Shown: one piece after another, positions 34,201-43,500 of the stretch
Numbering within the stretch: the first letter of the stretch is position 1
How the letters are laid out: each line of letters begins with the position of its first letter
Notes under the pieces: generated by a model
Told to the model about the DNA's origin: nothing
The model's input: only the letters and a program-made list of their open reading frames with translations
The model's database searches: none
Assembly: GCA_964057225.1 (NCBI GenBank)
Contig: OZ059898.1
Span: 10,106,001 to 10,170,000, forward strand
Direction of reading: 5' to 3'
DNA from: Auanema rhodensis
Lineage: Eukaryota > Nematoda > Chromadorea > Rhabditida > Rhabditidae
Length of the DNA: 64,000 bases
Position numbers and translations under genes: made by a program

Positions 34201-34270
34201 CTCTACTGAAGAAACAGAACCAGAAGACCCATCGGACCAAAATTGGCTACCACCAAGAAGAAGACGATGA
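28271..34270 (+). CDS. E3 C-terminal envelope-like region plus protease, RT, RNase H and integrase
   Basis: The first ATG (28271) lies in the inverted segment, so the first seven codons are accidental. Numbering from there: duplicated envelope region to ~324; a Thr/Ala/Arg-rich GC-rich linker ~325-357; Cys-containing domain with NHT and NDTCY; membrane anchor ~674-698 (LITIGAITIIVVILIVLAFV); retropepsin DSG at 787-789; RT with VLVKKKDETFRFVTDFRALN and YLDD at 1230-1233; RNase H near 1373-1490 (ESDGSN, TDHRPL); integrase HHCC zinc finger ~1596-1643 and D1670, D1730, E1766 (DD35E). The gypsy-type RT/integrase order is clear. Downstream is a short Arg-rich tail. All catalytic residues are present, but Gag lies in the other frame, so this copy is probably defective. 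Confidence 0.92.
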   Translation: MDSSLSVMVDPTYSLKEWIIAHRENFEFFFKIQIYEKSLRHFLKQYDFRDKDKAILQYVAQRELALATKAGISYLTSRQLLQQISDRLTVIEFDRLIRTKEGTYRERAETIALDLANTPVIIEGKLTVPSRQEILKAFVKMPPIRKQLLTDQEERNSKFIKDTIDLVHELKTLVTLRRNKTAADIDDIKFINLPSSRMFVLDTDKLFYDIKNNFGIPIGPHPKLIEPNNISKDLLLEIFLPLLNDNILPNTSSRISSEQLKRLMTEKIQLKSLQTTTRAPSNAAGGAAEMAALPIIDREALITTDPAILPQTSTSPRAAAATTARAPSSMAQPETTARHTTATTTARATISTRAPPTTILYAVHQDQQIPIMEETTYTPISLIRKHRASSTPTATDIESVQANAQYIATKIDSEQQFRQNITSRIAQDHLQYATTMIQEELQKHFKESYESICEIQNRYLELWRSILQIEPTIAMRTILGREDIAARFVGSEILHIHVCPVVLQKTIYHNHTVNDTCYLETPVLTQEGQLLFAAPGSKDLLPHGKEINCDHVPTDVWSTDGEWKGINGTVDVSLISMWDGLHHEKITPLKFTGAHLYTNLSSRVYSMTTAIAYGASLASIRQNHVLHTIHHDPKISSAFSILKKSSDYISKANEFTKSTWNSFVDTIAGTIERTLITIGAITIIVVILIVLAFVAKIYFFKPIGMQVMHIELRDQTNDLPTYEETLELVSQPDQPIPRNIMKQYYPSFLTLVPLAMPIVCSVSNRKDQTLPLLLMTVNDRLILTLWDSGSSISYIRLSTLHYLTLNDFVKKDKSVATTANGSAFRFLGTIDLTVEIAGYEIDHTFFISRDEDCPSPALIGLDFMKTLDRQNIGMKLRPFKQTLEIGNRVVPLANGNNGNIRKTSFVINLINLNPQCIFPHQTCRIPVRLAEPISHNEVAMLQPDEEKTISTTYETAFRDVNSITMTFKNNTDHPIDLSPGNIIDKAKIGVLPQYEIFTTEHNPDYIPPEADWENKLPHFPQDFMNDLDLKDADLTKEQKDLLQLCILRNRDAFLNEDKRIGLFKGPVEHSIPLRTDMDMPRPRITRIPIGKQEEVERQVQEMLKQNIIEPSTSLFNSPVVLVKKKDETFRFVTDFRALNNVTRKQTYIIPNISDIVDMAAGSQYFSNFDLVSGFFQIALKKSDRPLTAFTTNTGTYQYRRMPMGLCGAPHTFQTAVRYLQSRCKCRLFVYLDDLLVISDTAEQHLDDIAEILREVKKLGMKIKLKKCAFARPEVKFLGLIVGRDGVKPDPQKVSAIQDYPAPKSPTGVRAFLGMVGFFRKFIKDFAHIASPLYDLTKLDVEFQWNDRSQQAVDTLKRKLIQAPVLKPPRSDRMFIIESDGSNIAVGAVLLQPEDPNEPLKNLHPIAFASRKLVKAERNYAPIEIEALGLVYALAQFRTYILGSHTICITDHRPLTSLLTRRDLFGRLAKFQLVIQEYDIEIRYREGRLNKVCDALSRYIGDEANDPKPEKKKKTKEIPKAQINFVNVPDIRAIQEDTPWIKRTIAEIEYRAKKNMLSNDRYCVIDNMLYTKPSRKRPHPALILPRESELINKVIEEFHEDPAIGAHQGINKTKEAILRRFCWTNMQTDIAIFVKQCVKCAQRKKDPHAMTVQPMGQFEIPSKPFERIHMDIMGPFPTSKRNNNYVLTIQDSFSKWATTIAIPTIVTDVIIDRFLRNFVYIFGPPNRLITDRGSNFVSKKFEEMCEKLGIKHEPTLPHQKNSNGQVERLHRTLEEGLTHYLNEDVTDWDMYLPKITFALNTITHATTGISPYIALFGKESRMRLDKELFPETLQPEILEEIENTEYIRGERRTIIQENLAKHQETAKRKHDGRQRIEERDIRKGDQVMLAIKAHKPGQKLRKSYDGPFEVINVEGNMVQLKNPFGKIQDVHKDNLKLFERKMDHTIAQNTRSNTTTYDTDDDSDIEIIKVINGNDNYDSTEETEPEDPSDQNWLPPRRRR
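28291..29243 (+). repeat. E3 internal duplication, copy 2 (953 bp)
   Basis: Second copy of 27105-28057. Continuity with the downstream linker makes it the original location of the C-terminal flank. Confidence 0.9.
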
Positions 34271-34876
34271 AAGAAATAATTTCGAGATTGATAAAATTAT
34301 TGTAAAACTTTGTATCAACTCTCTTTTAAAAAACCAGAGCTATTAATATTATATCAATTTCAAATAATTTCCCGTAAATAAAGAAGAAATGAAAGATAAG
34401 AGACATTATATTGCATATTCATCTGAGCAACAGTCCTTATCAAGTAGTTAATGATTCAATTCCGGAAATTATATGAGATTTATTTTTATTTTGTTATTAT
34501 TACAATTCGCTTTGAATACGCTGAGGAAACATGCTAGCTCCATCGATAATATAGCATGACTCTCGTTTCTCTATACTCAAACAAGTTAGACATGCAGCGT
34601 CGTGCCTAAAAAGCTATTTTGCGCACTCTCGCTGACAAAATATAGCCCTGGTATTCTAAAAAATTGTTTTATTCCTTAATATTCATGTATTTTCAAATAA
34701 TTTTTATTAAATTCTTTTCAGATAATATTGTTTAACATTATATTGTAATTTATCTTTACTATTTTTATGTTAACATTGTAATTTTTATTTTTTAAAACTA
34801 AACCTTCTGCTACGATTGAAACAAGCCACATATTTTGCTATTCGCGAGGACGCGACATAAACTCGAAAAAATGGCA
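34271..34876 (+). other. E3 3' region, no gene recognised
   Basis: AT-rich stretch between integrase and the 3' LTR. The longest ATG frame is under 30 codons. The sequence beside the LTR is only A-rich (GAAAAAATGGCA), so the polypurine tract is weak. Confidence 0.5.
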
Positions 34877-35213
34877 CGTTCCATTCGGAAATCAATACGT
34901 AGCAGGCGGGTTAGAATCAGACGACATGAGGCTGAGAGAGGACGACACGCCCTTCATATGGAACACAGACTTCAGCTTTGCCTTATGGAATGACTATGGA
35001 TGGTTGGTCTTCCTTTCTTAGCTCTCTTTCACTTTATATCTTTATGTAGACTTATATAACTTATTGTAATCATGTAGACATAATAAACCTTTCTTTCTCG
35101 AGTCTTATGTTTATCCATTATGCTCTTTATCTACCGCTACATCTGGAATACTATCACACTCATCTTGTAGGCTTTATTGGTCTATAGGATCGACGTGAGA
35201 GCATAACGGAACG
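34877..35213 (+). repeat. E3 3' LTR (337 bp)
   Basis: Identical by eye to 22645-22981 and followed by the TSD TCTT. Confidence 0.93.
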
Positions 35214-35807
35214 TCTTGTTTACTAATTTGATTATAACACTTGAAATTCCAACAAAAGTAAAGTAAAACTGTTAAAGCGAGTAAAACTGTTGAACAATTT
35301 GAAGACAATTGTAAGTTGAAGAATAAAATTAAAGTTTAGCTCTCTCTACTATTAACTGAATGTCGGCTAAAATATGGTAACAGTTTTTATTAAAAGTTTC
35401 CATGATTAAGATTAAACAAAGAAAAAAAATCAAAGAGAAACACTTCTTGTTTACTAATTTGATTATAACACTTGAAATTCCAACAAAAGTAAAGTAAAAC
35501 TGTTAAAGCGAGTAAAACTGTTGAACGATTTGAAGACAATTGTAAGTTGAAGAAAAAAATTAAAGTTTAGCTCTCTCTACTATTAACTGAATGTCGGCTG
35601 AAATAAGGTAACAGTTTTTATTAAAAGTTTCCATGATTTAGATTAAACAAAGAAAAAAAATCAAAGAGAAACACTTCTTGTTTACTAATTTGATTATAAC
35701 ACTTGAAAATCCAACAAAAGTAAAATAAAACTGTGAAAGCGGGTAAAACTGTTGAACTAAAACAGTCTTTATAAAATATAAATGATATATTTTTATAAAA
35801 GTGAAGT

Positions 35808-35878
35808 TGCATCGGCCGGGAATCGAACCCGGGTCGCCCGCGTGGCAGGCGAGCATTCTACCACTGAACCACCGATGC
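35808..35878 (-). tRNA. tRNA-Gly(GCC), copy 18
   Basis: Consensus sequence. The distance from copy 17 minus E3 and its TSD is 1558 bp, i.e. 403 + 5 x 231. Confidence 0.97.
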
Positions 35879-36439
35879 TTCGAAAATTTTAGATTGTTTC
35901 CGAAAAATTATGAAAAGTCAAGTTCTACTGATTTGAAGAGAATTGTAAGTTTTAGAAAATAATTAAAAATTAGTTCTCTCTACTATTAACTGATTGTCGG
36001 CTAAAATATGGTAAAAGTTTTTATAAAAAGTTTCCATGATTAAGATTAAACAAAAAAAAAATCAGAGAGAAACACTTCTTGTTTACTTACTTGATTATAA
36101 TACTTGAAATTCCAAAAACAGTAAAATAAAATTGAGAAAGCGACAAAAACAGTTGAACGATTTGAAGACAATTGTAAGTTGAAGAATAAAATTAAAGTTT
36201 AGCTCTCTCTACTATTAACTGATTATCGGCTGAAATATGGTGACAGTTTTTTTTTAAAAGTTTTCATGATTAGGATTAAACAAAAAAAAGAATCAAAAAG
36301 AAACACTTCTTGTTTACTTATTTGATTATAACACTTGAAATTCCAACAAAAGTAAAGTAAAACTGTAAAAGCGAGTAAAACTGTTGAAATAAAACAGTCT
36401 TCATAAAATATAAATGATATTTTTTCATAAAAATGAAGT

Positions 36440-36510
36440 TGCATCGGCCGGGAATCGAACCCGGGTCGCCCGCGTGGCAGGCGAGCATTCTACCACTGAA
36501 CCACCGATGC
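36440..36510 (-). tRNA. tRNA-Gly(GCC), copy 19
   Basis: Consensus gene with the T5-type 3' flank also seen in copies 8 and 13. E4 starts 50 bp upstream of its 5' end. Confidence 0.97.
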
Positions 36511-36560
36511 TTCGAAAATGTTAGATTGTTTCCGAAAAATTATGAAAAGTCAAGTTCTAC

Positions 36561-36931
36561 CGTTACATATTGTTTCTTCCCGTCTTTTCATGGTCGGAAG
36601 ATATATGTACTTCTACCTTGTTCCTTAGGTAGGCAGACCCGAACGCCCCAATTTCCTTATTAAGACAAATACTTAAAGAGAAAAGGATTCATTAAGAAAA
36701 TACAATATAAGAATTACATTAAGAAAGAATATAAAGAGATATAATAAAGTATTAAATAGAGTATATATATAGATGATATAGAGATGAGACTCACATGGCT
36801 ATAAGACAACCTATCTGGGTTAGGCCAGAAGCAAGAGTGCCATGTGTGTCCCATGTTGTAGGCGGGGCTTGTTCAGGCTCCCGCTATTTGAATAGCGCGC
36901 ACATGTTTACCATGTGCTTGCAGATGTGACA
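36561..36931 (-). repeat. E4 3' LTR (371 bp)
   Basis: Plus strand starts CGTTACATATTG and ends GCAGATGTGACA, so in element orientation it is TGTCACATC...ATGTAACG. A TA-rich run at about 36756-36766 could be the TATA region on the minus strand. Confidence 0.93.
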
Positions 36932-36943
36932 TCCCCCCACCTT
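36932..36943 (-). promoter_or_regulatory. E4 polypurine tract
   Basis: The minus strand reads AAGGTGGGGGGA immediately before the 3' LTR, a classic plus-strand primer for reverse transcription. It confirms the minus orientation. Confidence 0.88.
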
Positions 36944-37074
36944 AAAAAGTTGAACGTCCTCGTTCAAAAACAAAATAAATTAATTCACTTTTTAAGATAG
37001 TTGGGTGTTGGAAAAAAAAAATCATGGTGTAGTGGATAAAAAAATAATGTATACAATACGATTTGAAAGTTTAG

Positions 37075-37266
37075 CTATTGTCTCTTCAAGTTTGTTGAAT
37101 TCAAAATGTAGTATCGAATAGATTCTATTCCATTCACTTGAGTAGTGAAATGCTTGCAAACGAGAGCTTCGCTTCTAAACCATTCGACTGTGATATAGTC
37201 GTTCATTTTCTCGAGTTGTACAGGTACGGTGTTACCCTGAGAATAGGTCGAGCCCGTTCTGTACAA
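37075..37266 (-). CDS. Possible small ORF downstream of E4 integrase
   Basis: The frame is open from about 37330 to the TAG at 37075, sense to E4, between integrase and the 3' LTR. It has no ATG until residue MNDY (about 43 codons from the end). On the minus strand CATTTTTTTGTACAG, just upstream of the downstream part, resembles a 3' splice site, so this could be the last exon of a spliced accessory transcript. No family recognised; it may be chance. Confidence 0.25.
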   Translation of the reverse strand: MYRTGSTYSQGNTVPVQLEKMNDYITVEWFRSEALVCKHFTTQVNGIESIRYYILNSTNLKRQ

Positions 37267-37533
37267 AAAAATGAAAACTCGTTTAACCCGTATGACTAAT
37301 GTCCATAAGGTGAATACAAGTAATGATTAAACATAAAAAATAGCAAAATTCACAAGAGAATGTTGAAAAAAAAATCTACTCAATGAGAGTTGGAGTAATA
37401 AAACAAACTTTTGTAAAACAATAGCAGACTTCTCAGAGAAAATCAATCAACAACAAAGAAGTGGTACAATCAGAAATGGCACAAAATAAAATAAAAAAAT
37501 TTCAACAATTTGATTTTTTTAAAAAAACTACCT

Positions 37534-40500
37534 TCAAGAAATTGTGATAACCGGAATAGATGTTGTCCGTTGGTAAGGTTTGACGAAGTCCTTGTGTACT
37601 CTTCTGCTCTTTTCTTTATCTGTTTGAACCACGACGAAAGATCTTTGAACTGCTGTAACTAAATAAGGCCCTTCGAATGAAGGTGTTAGTTTGTTTCGAG
37701 TAGAATTCACTTTTATCATAACTAAGTCATTAACCTGAATTTCTTTATTTTGTGTTCTATTTCGTGTATTGTCCCGTTGTTCATTCTTCTTTGTGCATGT
37801 TTCAATTCTATCTTTTACTATATTAGATGTGCTTTCATTTTGTATTAGCGATCTATTGACAAAATCTTCTGTAGGATTGGCTGGTTCTTCAGTTTGAAGA
37901 TTATTTCCAGGCAATTGATGGTCAATAGGAAGTCTTGCATCCCGACCAAATAATACAACATATGGACTAATAGATGTTGATGAGTTTGGTAACGTATTGA
38001 TCGCAAACATAACTTTAGGTAGGTGTATATCCCAGTTAGTTTGTTGTTCATTCACGAATGAAGAGAGAGCTTCTTCTAAAGTTCTATGAAGTCTCTCCAC
38101 TTGTCCATTAGCATTTTTATGATATGGTAGCGTAGTAGTGTGTTCAATTCCAAATTGTTTACACATAGCTTGAAATTCAGATGACAAAAAGCTACTACCA
38201 TTATCGGTTATCATACTCATTGGTGGTCCATATATGAAAACAAATCTAATTACAAACGCTTTTGTGATTTCAGTAGCCGTTTGTGTTATTAATGGGCAAG
38301 TTGTTCCCCATTTACTAAAAGCGTCTTGAATACTCAAGATGTATCGATGTCCATCATTAGTGCGAGGTAAAGGACCTAGTATATCTACATGAATACGATC
38401 AAATGGCTTTTCGGGTATAACAAATCTTCCCATAGGTTGAATATACGATTGGTGTGGGTTAGATTTCCTACTTGCACATTTTGTACAACGATTAATAAAT
38501 TCAGTTATTTGTGGAACCATATTAGTCCAAAAGAATCGTCGTCGAATCGCATCAGTAGTTTTATTTATACCTAGGTGTGCACCAATTTTGGAATCTTCAT
38601 GAAAAAACTTGATAACAACATCAGTTATTTTGTCGTTACGAGGCAAAATAATAGATGGTTTCAAATAATTTTTCGCTTGTTTTGCATGTAATATGCCTTC
38701 TCGTTCTTCATACCGGTCTGATATATTAGCCGGACAGTTATCATTATTAATTTGAGAAAGTGCTTCGCGAATCCAGGGAACTCCAGCTTGAACTTTCCGT
38801 ATTTCTTCACAATTTAGTTGGTCAATAGAAGAAATAGTTGTGATATGAGCAATAAAAGCATCAACAGGTTTTACTTTGTCCTTTGGTTTAGTAGGACGAC
38901 TGTCATTTGCTTCGTTTCCTATATACCTGGAGAGAGCATCACAGACACTGTTTAATTTGCCAGGACGATATTCAATCTTTATGTTGAAATCTTGTATCAT
39001 TAGTTGATACTTGGCTAATCTACCTATGAGATCTTTACGCGACATTAAACTGGTTAATGGTCGGTGATCTGTGATAACTGTGGTAGGTACTCCTAATACA
39101 TAGGTACGGAATTGTTGAAGAGCAAAGACTAAACCGAGTGCTTCAACTTCAATAGGAGGATATTTCCGTTCCGCTGGAGTCAACTTTCTACTAGCGAACG
39201 CAATCGGGTGTAATGGAGAATTTTTCTCTGCTGATTGCAATAAAACTGCTCCCACAGCGATCATACTGCCATCACTTTCTATAACAAAAGGTTGGTCTGC
39301 TTTAGGAGGTTTCAGTACAGGGGCAGTACACAGTAATGTTTTTAAAGTTTCAAATGCGTCTGCATGTTCCGATTTCCACTCAAAAGGAGTATCCTTATGT
39401 GTTAACTTATACAATGGCTCAGCTATTCCGGCATAATTTTGAATAAACCGTCGAAAATAGTTAGTCATACCTAGAAAGGATCTGACAGCCGTAACTGTGC
39501 TTGGATTTGGAAATTCGGAAACAGCCTGTATTTTAGCAGGATCTGGTTTAACACCATTTCTACCTATTATAAAACCCAAAAACTTTACTTCAGTGGCTGC
39601 AAAGCAACATTTAGATAACTTAATTTTTAACCCTAGTTCAGTGACCTTTTTCAGCACTTCTTGTATATCTCTTAAATGTTCTTCAGCTGAGTTCGAAATT
39701 ATTAGCAAATCATCTAGATATACAAACAGTTTGCATCTAACAAGAGATTGCAAGTATCGTACTGCGGATTGAAAAGTGTGTGGCGCTCCACACAATCCCA
39801 TAGGCATTCGGCAATACTGATAGGTACCTGATGGAGTGGTAAAAGCAGTTAAGTATCTATCTGAGCGTTTCAACGGTATTTGGAAGAAACCAGAAATGAG
39901 ATCAAAATTCGAAAAGAACTGAGCTCCAGCCGCTAAGTCTATGATATCAGGAATGTGTGGGATGCTGTATGTTTGTTTCTTAGTAACACTATTCAATGCT
40001 CTAAAGTCAGTAACGAACCGGAAAGAATTATCTTTCTTTTTCACAAGAACAACCGGACTAGTGAAAGTAGCCGTCGAATTTTCGATTATACCTTGCGACA
40101 ACATTTCTTTCACTTGCCGTTCTACTTCTTCTTGCTTACCCAATGGTACTCTGTAAGATCTACTTTTTGGAAAATCCATATCAGATCTTATAGGAATGGC
40201 ATGTTCAACTGGTCCGCAAAAGAGACCAATATTATGATCATGGTTGAAAAATGCCGTTTGGTTTTCCTTAATGATTGTGATCAGATTTTTCTTCATTTTA
40301 TGAGACAGAGTGCAAGAATTGAAGTTCAAATCATCCAAAAGATGCTGAGGAAAAGTTGGTAACTTATCTTCCCAATCAGCTTCAGGTGGAACATAATCGT
40401 TCATAATTTCTTTAGATGCTATAAGTCCTGAACCAATGTGGTCATTTTTATTAATTTTAATTGGCTTTGAAGAATTGTTTGATACTACCATAGTAATAGG

Positions 40501-43500
40501 AAAAGGTCCTATGGCGGCATCTGGAATTGATATAGGACCTGTGCTAGATTTTAAAAGAGCATATTGATCAAAATCTAATTCTGGTCCTGTTTGCAAAGAT
40601 ATGTGGGAGGTACTATGTGGTGGAACTGTTACTGTGGACAAACTTATGATATTTACTGTTTTAGTTGTGGTTTTATATGCAAAACAACCAGGTTTTACTA
40701 AGGGTGTTTCCATATTACCAACAATCAACTTTCCTTTACATAGTTTTAATGTAGTAAATATCTCTCTTTCTTCCAACGTACGCATAAAATCAGTACCAAG
40801 TAACATTTGTCCTGGACAGTCATTGTCTTCAGATATTAAAAATTCGTGTTCCACTTGGTAACCTGCTATACCCACATCTAACTTGCATTTTCCCACAAAG
40901 CGAAACTCTGATCCATTTGCAGTGGATGCAGATTTAGAATATTTTGTAAAATATTGTCTTCCAATATATGCCAATGTGGAGAACGGAATATATGAGACCG
41001 TAGCTCCAGAATCCCATAATGCTAACAGTCCTCTACCTTCAATGTCAATATGAACAAACGGTAACATGTGTCCATTTTTCTTTGTTGTTGTGTGACATAC
41101 AAAAGGTATGGCTAAAGGAATGTAAGTTATTATGGTGGGAAAATAGCTCCGCATCAATTCATCACTAACTGTTTCATGAATCTCATCTCCCTCAAGTGGT
41201 GGAGCTGTTGGGCTCAACATGATATGGTTTATTTTTAACATAGAAGTAGGGGAGAGATAACATTTTATAGTGAAATATAATGCTATCATTAGACATAATA
41301 TCAGAGTTATACAACCGATGGTAATGAGTGTTCGTTCAATTGAACCTATACAAAAGTCAATGAACAGATCCCAATTGGAGAAAACAATTTTCCTGGCATC
41401 TCTTATAAGTTTACTTCCTTTGAAGATGAAAGAGGAAATTTGAGGCCAATCACGTGAACGAGAAATTACGCGGAGAAGATCATGGTGAGGTGAAGTAGAT
41501 AAACTATAACCATAAGTTAATCCAATAGATAGGGCTAAGGATTTTTCAGTCGAATTTTCAAACAAATTCCGCCCTGTGAATCGAAGTTTACTCAATTCAG
41601 CATAATGATCATGTTTTTCTGAATGAATACTATCTACTTTATGTGTGTCACCTTTATAATCTCTCCATGTTCCATTTTCATACCAAATTTCTGTCTCTTT
41701 GTGTTCACAATTGATCTCATGTCCTTCAGTGCTCAAATCGTAGCTATCGATAGGAGCAAAGAATAATTGTTTATCGTGTGTTAAAACAGGGGTCTCTGCA
41801 TAACATTTATCATTGTAAGAATGATTACGATAAATGAAATGTGGTTCTATTTCCTGACAAGTTGTTATTTTTAAAACATTTCTTCCAACAAATCGGGCAA
41901 CGATATCATCCCGCTGAAGCATAGCTCGTACTCCTATTGTAGGATGTATACGTAATATAGCTTGCCAGCTTTTTACAGTTTCCATTTGAGATTTACAGAT
42001 GGTATGAAACTGTTGATGAAATTCGTCAATTATGGAGAGACGCGCTTTCTCAAACCCATAATTCAACTTATTATCTATTATCGTTTTAGTTTTATGCTCT
42101 GATTTGTGGAGAACATTGTCATATACTTCTGCTACATACAACTCTCGACCTCTCTCGTACGCATTAGGGGTAGGAGTTGTTAAACTACGAATTGTAGTTT
42201 TGGTGGAAGTTATTGGGGTTACAGTAGTATGCTGTACCATATTTTTATCAGTTGTGATTTGAGTTTTAACCCAACTTATGAATTCTAAAACTTCTGTTTT
42301 ATTGAATTTAGGATTTTCCTGTGGGTATTCGATGGACTGTGGAGGAAATCCATAATATGCTGTACTATTCTTTGTATAAAGGTTGTGATAGTCAGGCAGC
42401 TTGGATATAATTGCTAAATCTTGCTCTTGGTTATTTCTAACAGTAGCATCAGCTTTTTGTTGTCGACTGACTTGCATGTCGCGAGATATTTGTTCTTTTC
42501 CCGATTGTTGTTGGATCATGAATAACATGCCTTGAGCAGTTGCAATAATTTCAGATTGATTCATATTTCCACTGCGTTGTAATATAGATGGATATAAGGC
42601 TCTTGCCAACTGTTCGATTGATGGAACTGTTTGTGTACCATCAAGAATTGTGGCTTGATATACTACTGCGTGAGCCATTCCTCGAAAGAAATCTTCTATG
42701 GATGTTGTAGATTTCATCAAAGATCTTTTTAACCGAGGAACTTCTATACGACGAGCTACTTGAGTGATAAGATCATCCAATTTCATGCTATTAATCACCT
42801 GTCTAGTAGCCAGTTTAATTTCCTCTATACCCATACATTGTAAAATCAAAAGATTGGGATCTTTGAAATTATTAGACTTTGCCCAGTTAGTTATGTGATC
42901 TTTTGTCAATCCTAAACTAACAATTGTGTCAATGAACAGTGGATTATCTATCGCGAATTGGAGCAAACTCTCATAAGATGATGTAGCTGCATATCTCATA
43001 TATTTTGCGTAAAACTTAGTGATAGATGCAGATCCAAAAATGAAAGTAGGTCTTAGAAATGGAAACGCATATGGTTGGGATTTCGCATTAACAAAAAGAT
43101 AATCATCACTGAAAGAGCGATGTTTTTGAGGTAATGCATTACGTTTATTTCTGCGTCTATCAGCATTAAGCAAAGTATTGGAAAGATCAAGCAAATTATA
43201 AACACGGGGATATGCTGTGAATCGGATAATTGCCTCAGAGGATGATTGAAAAACAGCGAATTCGAAACAAGATTGAACGTGAGCGGATGTGGAATGATTT
43301 TGGAGAACAAAAGCGCTTTCAATAGAGTGAACTAGAAGAATATGATCACCCAACATGGCGGAGAAAGGGCCAAGTTTTTGATAGTGACAGACAACTGATG
43401 GGATAGGTGGTTGCCAGATAACTGCACCTTCACCAGTTGCACAAAACCCTTCATTTCCTTTACAATTATCAGTATTTATAAATAAGTCTGATACAATGTG

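Larger units (their letters stand above)
22645..35213 (+). mobile_element. E3: Ty3/gypsy-type retroelement with Gag-Env-Pol order, 12.6 kb, internally rearranged
   Basis: Bounded by 337-bp LTRs that are identical by eye, with a 4-bp TSD TCTT (22641-22644 and 35214-35217) splitting an otherwise normal satellite monomer. Order on the plus strand: LTR, tRNA-Gln-like PBS, leader, Gag, envelope-like glycoprotein, protease, RT, RNase H, integrase, short 3' region, LTR. An inverted copy of 25984-26219 inserted at 28059-28294, together with a 953-bp direct duplication, breaks the single long frame into two. The LTR identity indicates recent insertion, so the rearrangement is recent too, or an assembly error. 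As it stands the copy is probably not autonomous. Confidence 0.93.
35214..36560. repeat. ~231-bp satellite with tRNA-Gly genes, block 3
   Basis: Short satellite block between E3 and E4. It resumes exactly mid-monomer after the E3 TSD and ends at CTAC, the E4 TSD. It holds two tRNA-Gly genes and no other gene. Confidence 0.95.
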
